Source: CAYUVH01 sp964448135 (lineage in GTDB: Bacteria; Verrucomicrobiota; Verrucomicrobiia; Limisphaerales; UBA8199). Taken from it: a DNA stretch of 64,000 nt. A model generated the notes under the pieces. The model had not been told where the DNA came from, searched no databases, and saw only the letters and a list, made by a program, of their open reading frames with translations. The translations under genes and the position numbers were made by a program. This document shows, piece after piece, positions 1-9,339 of this stretch (the stretch's first letter is position 1; the number at the start of each line of letters is the position of its first letter). Location: positions 186,001 through 250,000 of the forward strand of contig CAYUVH010000006.1 in the NCBI GenBank assembly GCA_964448135.1, written 5' to 3'.

Positions 1-788
1 AGGAAGTGAAAATTCTTTCCGCGCTGGCCGAGCTCTCCGCGATCGCCATTCAAAAGACGCGGCTGTACGAGCGAACGGCGGACGCGGAGGAATTGTTGCG
101 GCAGAATGAAAAGTTATCCGCGCTCGGCCTGCTGGCCGCGGAGGTCGCGCATGAAATTCGCAATCCGCTCACCGTGATGAAGATGCTCTATCATTCGCTG
201 GACCTGCAGTTTCCCCCGAACGATCCGCGCCATCGCGACGCGCAAATGCTCGGCGAGAAGATGGACCAGCTCAACCGCATCGTGGAACGCATCCTGGATT
301 TCGCGCGCACGCCTTCCCCGCAACTCGTGCGCGTGGATCTCAATCGCATCCTCGACGAACTCGGCCTGCTGGTGCGCCACAAGCTCAAGCATCAAAACGT
401 GAAATGGATCTGCCGTCCGGAAGCCGGACTTCCGACCATCGCCGGGGATGCCGCGCAGCTCGAACAAGCCTTTCTAAATCTGATTTTGAACGCGGCCGAA
501 GCCATGCCCAATGGCGGGACGATCACGCTCACCTCCGGAAAGGTTTTTGCCCCCGAAAATTCCCCGTCACCGACCCATGTGATGGTCGAATTCACCGACA
601 CCGGCCAGGGCATGAGCCCCGAACAGCAGCGCAGCGCGTTCACCTCGATGTTGAACACGACCAAACCACAGGGCACGGGTCTCGGCCTGGCCATCGTCCG
701 GCGCGTCGTCGAAACCCATCACGGCGAACTAAAACTCAAATCCCGCCGCGGGCACGGGACAACGGTGACTGTCTTGTTGCCGGTGTAA
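1..788 (+). CDS. Sensor histidine kinase, C-terminal part (cut by window edge)
   Basis: The visible part is a HisKA dimerisation/phosphoacceptor domain followed by a HATPase_c catalytic domain. The H-box is EVAHEIRNPL with His about residue 49 counted from a GTG at base 6. The N-box is NLILNAAEAMPNGG (about 157-170), and the ATP lid carries DTGQGMS and GTGLGLAIVRR. The first visible residues (LAELSAIAIQKTRLYERT) look like the last helix of a GAF domain, and the frame is open to the left edge. The GTG at base 6 is therefore probably internal, and the real protein starts upstream with a sensor domain. The kinase should autophosphorylate and pass phosphate to a response regulator; no regulator gene is visible here. 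The C-terminus is complete (stop 786-788). Confidence 0.93.
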   Translation, partial: EVKILSALAELSAIAIQKTRLYERTADAEELLRQNEKLSALGLLAAEVAHEIRNPLTVMKMLYHSLDLQFPPNDPRHRDAQMLGEKMDQLNRIVERILDFARTPSPQLVRVDLNRILDELGLLVRHKLKHQNVKWICRPEAGLPTIAGDAAQLEQAFLNLILNAAEAMPNGGTITLTSGKVFAPENSPSPTHVMVEFTDTGQGMSPEQQRSAFTSMLNTTKPQGTGLGLAIVRRVVETHHGELKLKSRRGHGTTVTVLLPV

Positions 789-840
789 AAGCTTGTCTTC
801 CTCCTGCGCCTCTGCGCATATGCGGTTGTTCCAATTAGAG

Positions 841-938
841 CAGTTTCAGTAAAACTGTGGCCACATTAACGGTAGGGCCGCGCTGTGCGGCCGCGACGTC
901 GTGGCGCCTTGGCTGCAGAATTAAATAAACTGCTGTAG
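841..938 (+). repeat. Dispersed structured repeat, copy 1 of 3
   Basis: A roughly 98-bp element downstream of the kinase. It opens with the hairpin cagttt-cagta-aaactg (841-857). A second GC hairpin follows, ggccgc-gctgt-gcggcc (876-892), and the element ends in an AT-rich taaataaac..tgtag motif. Related copies lie at 6687-6786 and 57867-57967. The stems are kept while loop and arm bases change, which suggests selection on structure. All copies follow a + strand gene and precede a + strand gene. Confidence 0.75.
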
Positions 939-1000
939 AGGCCACGGCCGGGCCAATTATTAACCACCTCACCACCATAATGACATAAAGGAAGTCACCC

Positions 1001-1315
1001 ATGAAATACATGATCTGCTGGAATGAACGCACCCAGGGAACGCCCCTGGAATACGAAAAAGCCCAGAAACGGATTCTCGAAGTATTCACCCAATGGCAGG
1101 CGCCCGCTAATTTCAAAATCGAGTTCTTCGTCGTGCGCGTCGGCGATTGGGGCGGCTACATGCTCGTGGACTGCGATGATCCCCTGACCGTCCACAAAAT
1201 GTGCTCCATGCTCCCCGCCTTCGAATTCTCCGCGCGCCCCGTCGTGCCCGTCATGGACGCCGTCCGCGTCGAACTCGAAATGATCGCCTGGCGCGATGGG
1301 TTGCCGAAAAAGTGA
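1001..1315 (+). CDS. DUF3303 family protein
   Basis: A 104-residue soluble protein starting at an ATG with aaggaag about 8 bases upstream. The N-terminus MKYMICWNER and the length match DUF3303 proteins, which are small ferredoxin-like alpha/beta-fold proteins of unknown function. No signal peptide or membrane segment is visible. It stands alone between the first dispersed repeat and the large delta-60 gene, so its context does not point to a role. The family call is from memory of the N-terminal pattern. Confidence 0.75.
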   Translation: MKYMICWNERTQGTPLEYEKAQKRILEVFTQWQAPANFKIEFFVVRVGDWGGYMLVDCDDPLTVHKMCSMLPAFEFSARPVVPVMDAVRVELEMIAWRDGLPKK

Positions 1316-1470
1316 TCCTGCGAAGATCATAAATGCCCAAGAGGGCAGCATGGCTCCTTATATTTCGGATAATACAAGCTTGCCGGCGGCCCGCCGTTCG
1401 CCCAATACTGCGAGACGTGTTCAGGAGTTCCACCAGGTTAATCACCTCTGGTTCTTCCCGGCGGAGTTGC

Positions 1471-4400
1471 GTGCGCGCCATCCTCTGCGTTTGCCTCCTG
1501 TTGGCGGTGGCGCACACCACCCGCGGGGCGGCTGGCGCTCTGGACCTGAGCTTCAACGGAACAGGAAAGCTGACGCAATTCTTCCCCAGCTTTACGACCA
1601 CCGAGTCGGCGAACGCCGTCGCGGTGCAGCCGGACTCGAAGATCGTGGTGGTGGGGAGCGCGGACACGAGTTTTGGGATTGCACGGCTGAATCCGGATGG
1701 CACGCCTGATACGGGCTTTGGTTTCGGCGGGAAGTTGACGACCAGTTTCGGCGGCGCGAGCGCGACAGCAAACGGCGTGGTCATTCAAACCGACGGCCGG
1801 ATCGTAGTCGCCGGGGCGACTCAGACCAATGGTAACAATCAATTCGCGGTGGCACGGTATCTCACCAACGGCACGCTGGATTTCGCTTTTGGAACTCAGG
1901 GCAAGGCCACCTTTGCTTTTGGAGTCCCCGGCTTTCGCGACTATGCCAATGCGGTCGCACTGCAACCCGATGGCAAAATCCTTCTGGCGGGAACCGTCTA
2001 TTCCAATTCCGTGGACTTTTGTCTCGTGCGCTTGAACACCAATGGAACACTCGATACCACCTTTGGAAACGGCGGAATGGCGGAAACCGATTTTCCTTCG
2101 GGCCTCTACGACGAAGCTTACGCGCTCGCGCTTCAGCCTGATGGCCGGATCATAGTGGTTGGAGGCGCCTACTCCGGCACGGTCATCACTAATCTGACCA
2201 GCGCGGAGCTGTACGATCCGGCCACGGGACTATGGACGCCGGCCGGCACCCTCGCTTCCGGTCGCCAGAATCACACCGCGACCCTGCTGCCTGGAGGCAA
2301 CGTCCTGGTCGCCGGGGGGTTCAATCTGCTTACCGGGCGCGTGGCCGGCGTGGAGATTTTCAATCCGTCCCTTGGAAGCTGGCTGGCCACCAATTCAATG
2401 GCCAATCCGCACGAATCGCATACGGCGACGCTGCTGACCAACGGGCAGCTCCTTGTGGCGGGAGGTGTTTACCCGGAATACCTGCCCAGTGTGGAACTCT
2501 ATAATCCTTCGGCCGGCACCTGGAAGACCACCAACTCGCTGCTGAGCGCCCGTGATTCTCACACCGCGACGCTGCTGACCAACGGACAGGTTCTCGTCGC
2601 CGGCGGATACAACTACAACATGGGCGGCAGCGCGATTTCGAACGCGGAAGTCTTCAACCCGATCAACGGGAACTGGACGGCGGCCGGCGCGCTGAATGGC
2701 ACGCGCGCTGGCCATGCCGCCGTGTTGCTATCCAATGGGCAGGTTCTCGCTATTGGAGGATTCTACAACAACGGCCTGCTTCCTCCCTACGGCGGCCTGC
2801 TTTCCAGCGCGGAACTTTACAACCCGGCAACCGGCCAATGGACCAACACGGGCTCTTTGCAGGTCGCCCGCGATAGTTTCAAGGCGACGCTGCTGACAAA
2901 CGGAACGGTATTGGTGACCGGAGGCAACGATCAGAACGAAAATACCCTCGCGAGCGCCGAACTCTTCGATCCAGGCACTGGAAACTGGACGGCCCTTTCC
3001 AATCAGATGGCGTCGGCTCGAATCGGCCACACGGCAACGTTGTTGGGCAATGGCAAGGTGCTGGTTGCGGGCGGCGCGAATTCGAGCGGAACCCTTTCCA
3101 GCGCCGAGCTGTTCGATCCGGCCACGAAAACCTGGACCAATACCGGTTCCATGAGCGTCCCCCGGGGGGCTCATACCGCCACGTTGCTTTCCAACGGTAA
3201 AGTCCTGGTGGTTTCCGGCAAAGGCTACACCACCAACACGGTATCGCATGACGTGATGGGGATCGCTCGCTACGGCACCAACGGAGTCCTCGATGCCTCA
3301 TTCGGATTGAACGGGCTGGTCACCGCCGGTTACGGCACCCGTAGTATCATGGGCAACGGCGCCGCAGTTCAACCGGATGGTAAAATCCTTGTGGGTGGCC
3401 GCGATTTTTCCCAGGGACCCAACGGCATCACCGGAGGATTTGTGCTTGCCCGTTTGCTGGGTGACGGGCGGCTGGACGAGACGTTCGCGGGCAGCGGACT
3501 CGTTGACCGCTACTCTGGCGGCAGTTCCAACAATGCGGCGTACGGCATGATCCTCCAGACCAATGGCCAGATCGTCATGTGCGGCAGCAGTGACAGTCTC
3601 AGCCTCCAGACGAACAAACCGGTACTCTGGCGGTTCAACCCCGACGGCTTGACCGACTTCGACGGCACGAACTATCAGATCTGGTTTTACGGGCTCCTCG
3701 ACTCCAATGCAGTCCAGGAGGCAAAAGCCATCGCCCGCCAGTCGAATGGAAATCTTGCGGTCGCGGGATACTTCTCGACCAACGGCAATTCCGACATGCA
3801 GGTGTTCCAGGTGACCACCAACCTGGGCATCAATGATCCGGTTTTCCGACCGGCGACCAACAGTGTCAGAGCCCGGATAGCAAATTTTCCCACCCTCACA
3901 GGACCGGCATCCGCGGCCGCGGTCGTGGTGCAGCCGGATGGAAAAATCGTGGTGGCCGGCAGCCTCACGAGCACAAATCAAGCCGATATCGGTCTCGCCC
4001 GCTATTTGCCCGGCGGGCAATTGGACGTATCGTTTGCCAGTGGCGGCCTTTTTTATACGAATTTCGACGGCCGATGCCAGTACGCCAACGACGCCATTCT
4101 GCAACCAGACGGCAAACTCGTTGTGGCGTTGCAGCATTGTTACGACGCCACGGACCCCCACGATTCGTTCCTCCTTCGTTTGCTTTCCGATGGGACCGTG
4201 GATACTGGATTCGGCACAAACGGACGCGCGAAGGTCACCTTTAACGTTCCGTTTGTCCCGAACACCAGTGGCTACAAACAACTTGGCCGGCTGTCGCTTC
4301 AGGCCGACGGCAAAATCCTTATCGGAGGCAATGCCTTCCGTACGGCGAGCTACGGCGCCATTTTTTGCCTCGCCAGGTACAACGTCAACGGAACACCTGA

Positions 4401-6687
4401 CACCGGCTTCGGAACCAACAGCGCCATAGTGATTGATACTGGCGCCGACGACTGGAATTACTCGATGGCGATTCAACCCGACGGAAAGATCGTCACTGGG
4501 GGAACACACGGAAGCGAATTCAGCTTCCGGCGGTTTCTTACGAACGGGACGCCCGATCCGGGTTTTGCCAGCGGTGGCGTATTTGTCGGTTCCTTTGGTG
4601 GGAATGGGCGTGGCGTCGTCGGTCTGGCTTTGCTTCCCGATGGCAGAATCGTCGGGGGCGGGACGTATTTTCCGAATTGGGATGCCCTGCGGCTGGTTTG
4701 TCTTACGCCGACTGGCAACCTCGACCCTGGATTTGGAAGCGGCGGTGTGGTCAACACCTCGCTGGGCGGTTTGTCCTTGGAGTGTTACGCGGTCTCGCTG
4801 GAGCGTGATGGGAAGATTCTCGTAGGCGGTTCATTCAGTCCGGCCCCTCAATTTCCCATCGTCAGCCAGTTCATGGTGGCGCGTTTCCTGACCAACGGCG
4901 TTCTGGATTCCGGGTTTGGTACAAACGGACTGGCCACATCCGGAAGCCTCGACAGCGGGCGTGCCCTGGCGGTTCAGCGGGATGGCCGGATCCTGATGGC
5001 AGGCTCGACCTATAACGGCAGCGGCAATGACAACTGGTCCATCGAGCGATTCTTAAACGACCAGTCGAATGCACCGCCTGCCATCTCCGCCATTGCCGAT
5101 CAAACCATTGCGGAGAACTCCAACATCACGATTCCATTCACGGTTTTCGATGCTGACACGCCCGCTGGACAAATCGTCCTGTCCGCCTTTTCCTCCAATC
5201 CGGGCCTGTTGCCTGCCAGCAGCATCCTCCTGGGTGGCACCAGCACGAACCGGACCGTGGCGCTGACCCCGCTGACCAATACTTTCGGCACCGCGATGGT
5301 TACTTTGCAGGCCGACGACGGAGCCACCAATACATCCGTCTCATTTCAACTCACCGTTGTCGCCGCCAACCCTTCACCTCCCCTGCTGGGCATCTCCCTT
5401 TTCCATGGACCCCGGGCAACTCCCCGGGGTTCCGGCAATTTCGTCCTCGCCGCCTCGCCCAATGTAGGCAACGTGCCAGCCGCCGTCGCGGCCCTCGACG
5501 TGAACGGTGACGGGAAGGTGGATTTGGTCAGCGCGAATGTGGGTGACAACACTCTGACGATACTGACAAACCATGGCAGCGGAATTTTCGTGTCCAATGC
5601 CACGCTCAACGTCTCCGGCTCGCCCTACGGTTTCACTGCGGCGGACATCAATGGCGATGGCCGTCCCGACTTGATTTGCGCCAATTATCAAGGGACTACT
5701 TTGTCCATTCTCACCAACAACGGCTCTGGGGGCTTTGTCCTGGCTTCCCAACCTGACGTGGGTAACTACTTCCCCCGGGCGCTGGCCGCCGCCGATGTCA
5801 ACGGCGATGGCCGGATTGATATCGTTTGCGCGAACTATAACTACTCCCAAGGTACCCTGACGGTGCTGACCAACGATGGCCGCGGAAGCTTCGTGATTTT
5901 AACGCAATTGGGACCGATTACTTTCCCCGTCTCGGTCGCGGCGGCGGATCTTAACGGGGATGGCCGGATTGACTTTGTCTCCGCCAACGCCGGAAATTCG
6001 GGATTTAGTGTGGCGGGCACCTACTCGGTGTTCACGAACGATGGCCATGGCGGCTTTCCGCTCGCCTCCACGCTCAACTCGACCGTAAACGGGGCCAAGT
6101 TTGTCGCCGCTGCGGATCTCAACGGAGACGGCAAAACGGACTTGATTGGTGTAAACAATGGCGAGAACACCCTTTCCTTGTTTACCAACAATGGCGGCGC
6201 GGGCTTCGCGGCCGCCGGCACTTTTAGCGTGGGCAGCGGTCCTGCGGCCGTTGTGGCCGCGGATGTCAATGGAGACGGCAGGCTCGATCTGATTGCGGCC
6301 AATTATGTCGGAAACACCCTGTCGGTACTGACCAACAATGGCAGCGGCGGTTTTTCCCTGATCGCGACTCTCGCTGCAAGCAACTCGCCTGCCTGGATCA
6401 CTGTGGCGGATGTCAATCAGGATGGCCTGAACGACCTGATCAGCACCCGGACCGGCAGCAACGGCCTCGTCGTGCTGACGAATATCGCCGTGCTATCCAC
6501 CAATACCGCTTATGGCGTGCTGCTCTCGTGGTCAAATAACGCTGTCGGTTTTGGCCTCCAGCAAAATTCCAATCTCGCCGGAGCCAATTGGTCCGCCGTG
6601 CCGGTGGCGCCGGTCGTCACCAATGGGCAGAAGCAGGTCTTCCTCCCCATAACCAACCGCCAATTCTATCGGCTCAGTTCCCCTTAG
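1471..6687 (+). CDS. Secreted delta-60 repeat / kelch-like / FG-GAP repeat protein
   Basis: A giant exported protein. The frame is open from an ATG at 1333, but a GTG at 1471 with GGAG five bases upstream puts the signal peptide (MRAILCVCLLLAVAHTTRG) at the N-terminus, so I chose it (about 1738 residues). Layout: delta-60 repeats (QPDGKIVVVG-like units alternating with GTLDTTFG); an inserted block of kelch/galactose-oxidase-like repeats (HTATLLTNGQVLVAGG, roughly bases 2200-3230); more delta-60 repeats to about 5060; one cadherin-like domain (ADQTIAENSNITIPF); six to seven FG-GAP/VCBS repeats with calcium-type loops (DVNGDGKVDLV, bases 5500-6430); and a C-terminal module ending NRQFYRLSSP of a type common in large verrucomicrobial exported proteins. 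Probably a cell-surface or secreted beta-propeller adhesin or polymer-binding protein; no enzymatic motif was seen. Confidence 0.9.
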   Translation: MRAILCVCLLLAVAHTTRGAAGALDLSFNGTGKLTQFFPSFTTTESANAVAVQPDSKIVVVGSADTSFGIARLNPDGTPDTGFGFGGKLTTSFGGASATANGVVIQTDGRIVVAGATQTNGNNQFAVARYLTNGTLDFAFGTQGKATFAFGVPGFRDYANAVALQPDGKILLAGTVYSNSVDFCLVRLNTNGTLDTTFGNGGMAETDFPSGLYDEAYALALQPDGRIIVVGGAYSGTVITNLTSAELYDPATGLWTPAGTLASGRQNHTATLLPGGNVLVAGGFNLLTGRVAGVEIFNPSLGSWLATNSMANPHESHTATLLTNGQLLVAGGVYPEYLPSVELYNPSAGTWKTTNSLLSARDSHTATLLTNGQVLVAGGYNYNMGGSAISNAEVFNPINGNWTAAGALNGTRAGHAAVLLSNGQVLAIGGFYNNGLLPPYGGLLSSAELYNPATGQWTNTGSLQVARDSFKATLLTNGTVLVTGGNDQNENTLASAELFDPGTGNWTALSNQMASARIGHTATLLGNGKVLVAGGANSSGTLSSAELFDPATKTWTNTGSMSVPRGAHTATLLSNGKVLVVSGKGYTTNTVSHDVMGIARYGTNGVLDASFGLNGLVTAGYGTRSIMGNGAAVQPDGKILVGGRDFSQGPNGITGGFVLARLLGDGRLDETFAGSGLVDRYSGGSSNNAAYGMILQTNGQIVMCGSSDSLSLQTNKPVLWRFNPDGLTDFDGTNYQIWFYGLLDSNAVQEAKAIARQSNGNLAVAGYFSTNGNSDMQVFQVTTNLGINDPVFRPATNSVRARIANFPTLTGPASAAAVVVQPDGKIVVAGSLTSTNQADIGLARYLPGGQLDVSFASGGLFYTNFDGRCQYANDAILQPDGKLVVALQHCYDATDPHDSFLLRLLSDGTVDTGFGTNGRAKVTFNVPFVPNTSGYKQLGRLSLQADGKILIGGNAFRTASYGAIFCLARYNVNGTPDTGFGTNSAIVIDTGADDWNYSMAIQPDGKIVTGGTHGSEFSFRRFLTNGTPDPGFASGGVFVGSFGGNGRGVVGLALLPDGRIVGGGTYFPNWDALRLVCLTPTGNLDPGFGSGGVVNTSLGGLSLECYAVSLERDGKILVGGSFSPAPQFPIVSQFMVARFLTNGVLDSGFGTNGLATSGSLDSGRALAVQRDGRILMAGSTYNGSGNDNWSIERFLNDQSNAPPAISAIADQTIAENSNITIPFTVFDADTPAGQIVLSAFSSNPGLLPASSILLGGTSTNRTVALTPLTNTFGTAMVTLQADDGATNTSVSFQLTVVAANPSPPLLGISLFHGPRATPRGSGNFVLAASPNVGNVPAAVAALDVNGDGKVDLVSANVGDNTLTILTNHGSGIFVSNATLNVSGSPYGFTAADINGDGRPDLICANYQGTTLSILTNNGSGGFVLASQPDVGNYFPRALAAADVNGDGRIDIVCANYNYSQGTLTVLTNDGRGSFVILTQLGPITFPVSVAAADLNGDGRIDFVSANAGNSGFSVAGTYSVFTNDGHGGFPLASTLNSTVNGAKFVAAADLNGDGKTDLIGVNNGENTLSLFTNNGGAGFAAAGTFSVGSGPAAVVAADVNGDGRLDLIAANYVGNTLSVLTNNGSGGFSLIATLAASNSPAWITVADVNQDGLNDLISTRTGSNGLVVLTNIAVLSTNTAYGVLLSWSNNAVGFGLQQNSNLAGANWSAVPVAPVVTNGQKQVFLPITNRQFYRLSSP

Positions 6688-6786
6688 GGCTTTTTCAATA
6701 AAGCTATGGCCGCACCCCCGGCAGGGCCCTGCTGCGCGGCCGCCACATCCTGGTGCCTCGGTTGCAGAATCAAATAAACCCCTGTC
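6687..6786 (+). repeat. Dispersed structured repeat, copy 2 of 3
   Basis: The most diverged copy. The first hairpin is gcttt-ttcaat-aaagc (6689-6704), so both arms have changed relative to the cagttt/aaactg of copies 1 and 3 while pairing is kept. A GC-rich middle and the caaataaaccc..tgt end follow. It fills the whole space between the delta-60 gene stop and the next ATG at 6787, so it must sit in the 3' UTR and/or the 5' leader. Confidence 0.7.
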
Positions 6787-7386
6787 ATGAATGAATCCAA
6801 CCTTCTCGAAGTGATGCGAACATCCTCGCTCGCGAAGTGGATACTCGAAGAAGACTTCGACTTTCTGATTTTCAACCAGTCCGAAAAATCGAGCCTCTTT
6901 CATTTGCCTGATGGAGCGAACTGCGAAGTCTTTGCCAGGGACGCCGGCGGCGGTGAATTTGCCCTTTGTGACACCGGGAGTTTGCCCTCGCGTCCTTTGC
7001 TGTATGCATCTTCTGAAGGCCAGGCCGGGATAATTGGGAAGAGTCTGGGCAGCGGACTGGCCACCATCATTGACCTGCCCCATTGGCAGGACTGCCTTCA
7101 CTTCTCAGGCGGTGGACAACTCGCCGAGATGCGGCGCATTGCGCCATTGGCGGAAGCCGACCTGCTCGCCGAAAACCCGGGAATTGAATCAAATCGCAAA
7201 GCTGTGCGAACCGCCCTCGGCCTCGCGCCACTCTCCGATCCCATCGGCCAGCTTCATGCCGCCATCACCGAACTTTCCTCATCCTATCCCGTCTTTAGCG
7301 AGGACGATTCGCAGTTTGGGCCGCTATTTGGAAAACTCACCGCCGCCTCAAGCCCATGGCGGCGGAGGCTGCACCCTGCAGGATGA
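6787..7386 (+). CDS. Conserved hypothetical, SMI1/KNR4 (SUKH)-like
   Basis: A 199-residue protein with no signal peptide. The segment RPLLYASSEGQAGIIGKSL followed by LPHWQDCLHFSGGG resembles the core of SMI1/KNR4-like (SUKH) proteins, many of which are immunity proteins against contact-dependent or polymorphic toxins. No toxin gene lies beside it. The last residues (SPWRRRLHPAG) look out of register with the acidic body and end where low-complexity repeat-type sequence begins, so the native C-terminus may have been replaced or frameshifted. The start follows the repeat directly without a clear ribosome binding site. Confidence 0.6.
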   Translation: MNESNLLEVMRTSSLAKWILEEDFDFLIFNQSEKSSLFHLPDGANCEVFARDAGGGEFALCDTGSLPSRPLLYASSEGQAGIIGKSLGSGLATIIDLPHWQDCLHFSGGGQLAEMRRIAPLAEADLLAENPGIESNRKAVRTALGLAPLSDPIGQLHAAITELSSSYPVFSEDDSQFGPLFGKLTAASSPWRRRLHPAG

Positions 7387-7818
7387 GAAGCGTGTCGTTA
7401 AAGCTCTTTGTGACTTTTGCGCCTCCCTGCTCGCAAAGCCTTTTGGAGTTTGCGGCCAAGACTCCTTCCGTCTTTTGCCTCCATATTTTTGACCCCATCT
7501 TTCTGACTCATTCCCTCTCATCCGTGTGCAGACAAGTTTGGCCACGCGCTCCTTCCCTTCCCATTGGTCCCATCATTCCCATCATTCCCACCGATCCCTC
7601 TCGCGATTCCCGTCGCTTGGAGCTCTTTCGTCCCTCCGCCCTTTTGCGATTTGGAATTTTGGATTTGTTCACGTCCCGGTTTGCGGGATCGGATTTCGCC
7701 TCCGCCATGTAATGGCATCGAATTTCGAATTTCCCGGCTTTGCCACCTATTGCCATCGTAAACAGAAACGCTAGCGCAACGAGTCTTTCGCCGTGAAACG
7801 ATTACTTCATAACGTATT
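7387..7818. repeat. Gene-free stretch with text-like repeats
   Basis: No convincing gene. It contains runs of tcccatcattcccatcattccc (7560-7595), AT-rich aatttcgaatttccc phrases, and at 7742-7762 a 21-base exact match to the inverse of 24178-24198 inside the large inverted repeat copy B. It therefore looks like a degraded piece of the same repeat family. Confidence 0.5.
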
Positions 7819-9150
7819 TCATTTACTCTCCAGAATGCTCCAAGTGCCTTTTATCGGGTCATACAGTTCCCAGATCTCTACGATGTCATAGTTCTTACCT
7901 CCGGAAACCATTACCTTGCCATCAGGTCTCAAGTCAGCTTTTGCGTCGTAACGAGCCGCATGTAAAGATCCCGTGTTCGTCCAGCTTCCCTTACTCGGAT
8001 CGAATATTTCACAGGAGGCGACTATCGCCCCCGGCTTACCGATCGGAAGGGCACACACTCCACCAACCACGAGAACTCGACCATCCGCCAACAGCACGGC
8101 AGTATGGCCCCAGCGAGGAACATTCATCACGCCCGCTTCAGTCCATCTACCGTTCACTGGATCTCTCAATTGAGACGTATTCAGAATGACCGCTTTCTCG
8201 GCCGGATACTGAGTGTGAACAATTCCGCCAGCAATCAGTTCTTTGCCGTTCGCAAGTCGTGTTTGCGTATAGCTCCCTCGAGCATCATTCAATGGGCCGC
8301 GTGCAAGCTGGTAACGCTCTGCCTCCGCCCCCGCATCCGGGTCAATCGTTCTTAGTGCATGAAACGCAAAACTGTCCCAATTGTTCGTGTAATACTCCAT
8401 TAGCTTGGGGATGGCGCGTTTCGCCGCCGGCCCATAGCGAGCCAAAGTGATGACCGCCCTCAGCTTAGGATAGGGATCGGGATTCCCGAGCAGTTCGATC
8501 AACACCGGCACAGCCACCTCCGGATTCCTCCCGGCCAGCGCATCTGCCGCATTACCCTGCACGGCCGGATTCGGATCCTTGACCGCCCGCAAGAGCAGAC
8601 TTGTCACCATCTCCGTTTCCGATCCCTTGTAATTCGCAAACACCTGAATCATGACGTGCGTCAGCGCGCCATCGTTCATCGCATTCGTAAGCACCGAAAG
8701 TCCTTTCGGACCGGTTCCCAACAGCACTTGACCGGCCGACTCGGCGGTTTCCTCCCCGTGAAGCAGCTTCGCAAGCTTGGGCACCGCCGGCTCCGCGTTG
8801 GTTCCCAAAACACGAAATCCCTGCATGGCCATGTCCTGTAAATCCCCGGAGCTAATGACCCCACGCGAGGTCAGCGACTTCAGTTCCGAGCTGCCCGAGC
8901 GCGAGGCCACCTTCTTCCTGGTCGCTTCGGTCGCGCCCAGCATATCCAGCAGCGTGGGCAGACAATTGGTGCCCAGCTGACGGATCGCCGCCTCCGCCGA
9001 ATCATCCCCCTTGTTGAGCAACACCAGCCAATCCCCCACGGTCTTGCCTTGGAAACTTGGCTCGGCCGCCCTGAGCGCCGTAAGGGTCGCCAATAGGAGA
9101 ATCCCCATCCACCCTCCGCGCCGAAATCGCTTGAATATTTGGAGGTTCAT
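7819..9150 (-). CDS. Exported HEAT-repeat plus kelch-like protein
   Basis: The frame is open from 9300, but the ATG at 9150 gives a normal signal peptide (FKRFRRGGWMGILLLATLTALRAA), so a protein of 443 residues is called. The N-terminal half is built of HEAT-like helical repeats (VPKLAKLLHGEET, AVPVLIELLGNPDPYPKLRAV). The C-terminal half has galactose-oxidase/kelch-like repeats (HTAVLLADGRVLVVGG, KADLRPDGKVMVSGG) like those inside the delta-60 protein at 1471-6687. Function unknown; a periplasmic or surface scaffold is plausible. It is a lone minus-strand gene flanked by repeat-rich DNA. Confidence 0.8.
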   Translation of the reverse strand: MNLQIFKRFRRGGWMGILLLATLTALRAAEPSFQGKTVGDWLVLLNKGDDSAEAAIRQLGTNCLPTLLDMLGATEATRKKVASRSGSSELKSLTSRGVISSGDLQDMAMQGFRVLGTNAEPAVPKLAKLLHGEETAESAGQVLLGTGPKGLSVLTNAMNDGALTHVMIQVFANYKGSETEMVTSLLLRAVKDPNPAVQGNAADALAGRNPEVAVPVLIELLGNPDPYPKLRAVITLARYGPAAKRAIPKLMEYYTNNWDSFAFHALRTIDPDAGAEAERYQLARGPLNDARGSYTQTRLANGKELIAGGIVHTQYPAEKAVILNTSQLRDPVNGRWTEAGVMNVPRWGHTAVLLADGRVLVVGGVCALPIGKPGAIVASCEIFDPSKGSWTNTGSLHAARYDAKADLRPDGKVMVSGGKNYDIVEIWELYDPIKGTWSILESK

Positions 9151-9339
9151 TCCCTCAGAATTCCTCAATCTTCCAGACGCCACTTTCCTTGATGAATTCC
9201 ACGGTAAAGAGGAGCGGAACATCACGAAATAATAAAGGGAACCTGCCGGAGAGCAAGCAACCCCACCGCTTGGCATTGTCCTATTTTCGCTTCCCCGCAT
9301 TCGCCTTCCTTTGAAATTTCAAATTGGATGCTACCCACC

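Noticed and set aside
835..945. Conserved peptide (VYLILQPRRHDVAAAQRG-like) read antisense through the three dispersed repeats
   Set aside because: Similarity follows directly from the DNA repeat. One copy differs in length by one codon and no ribosome binding site was seen, so I treat it as repeat DNA, not a gene family. It deserves a glance if the repeat proves abundant.
3298..4509. A 403-codon minus-strand open frame inside the delta-60 gene
   Set aside because: Periodic shadow of the repeat codons; no recognisable protein.
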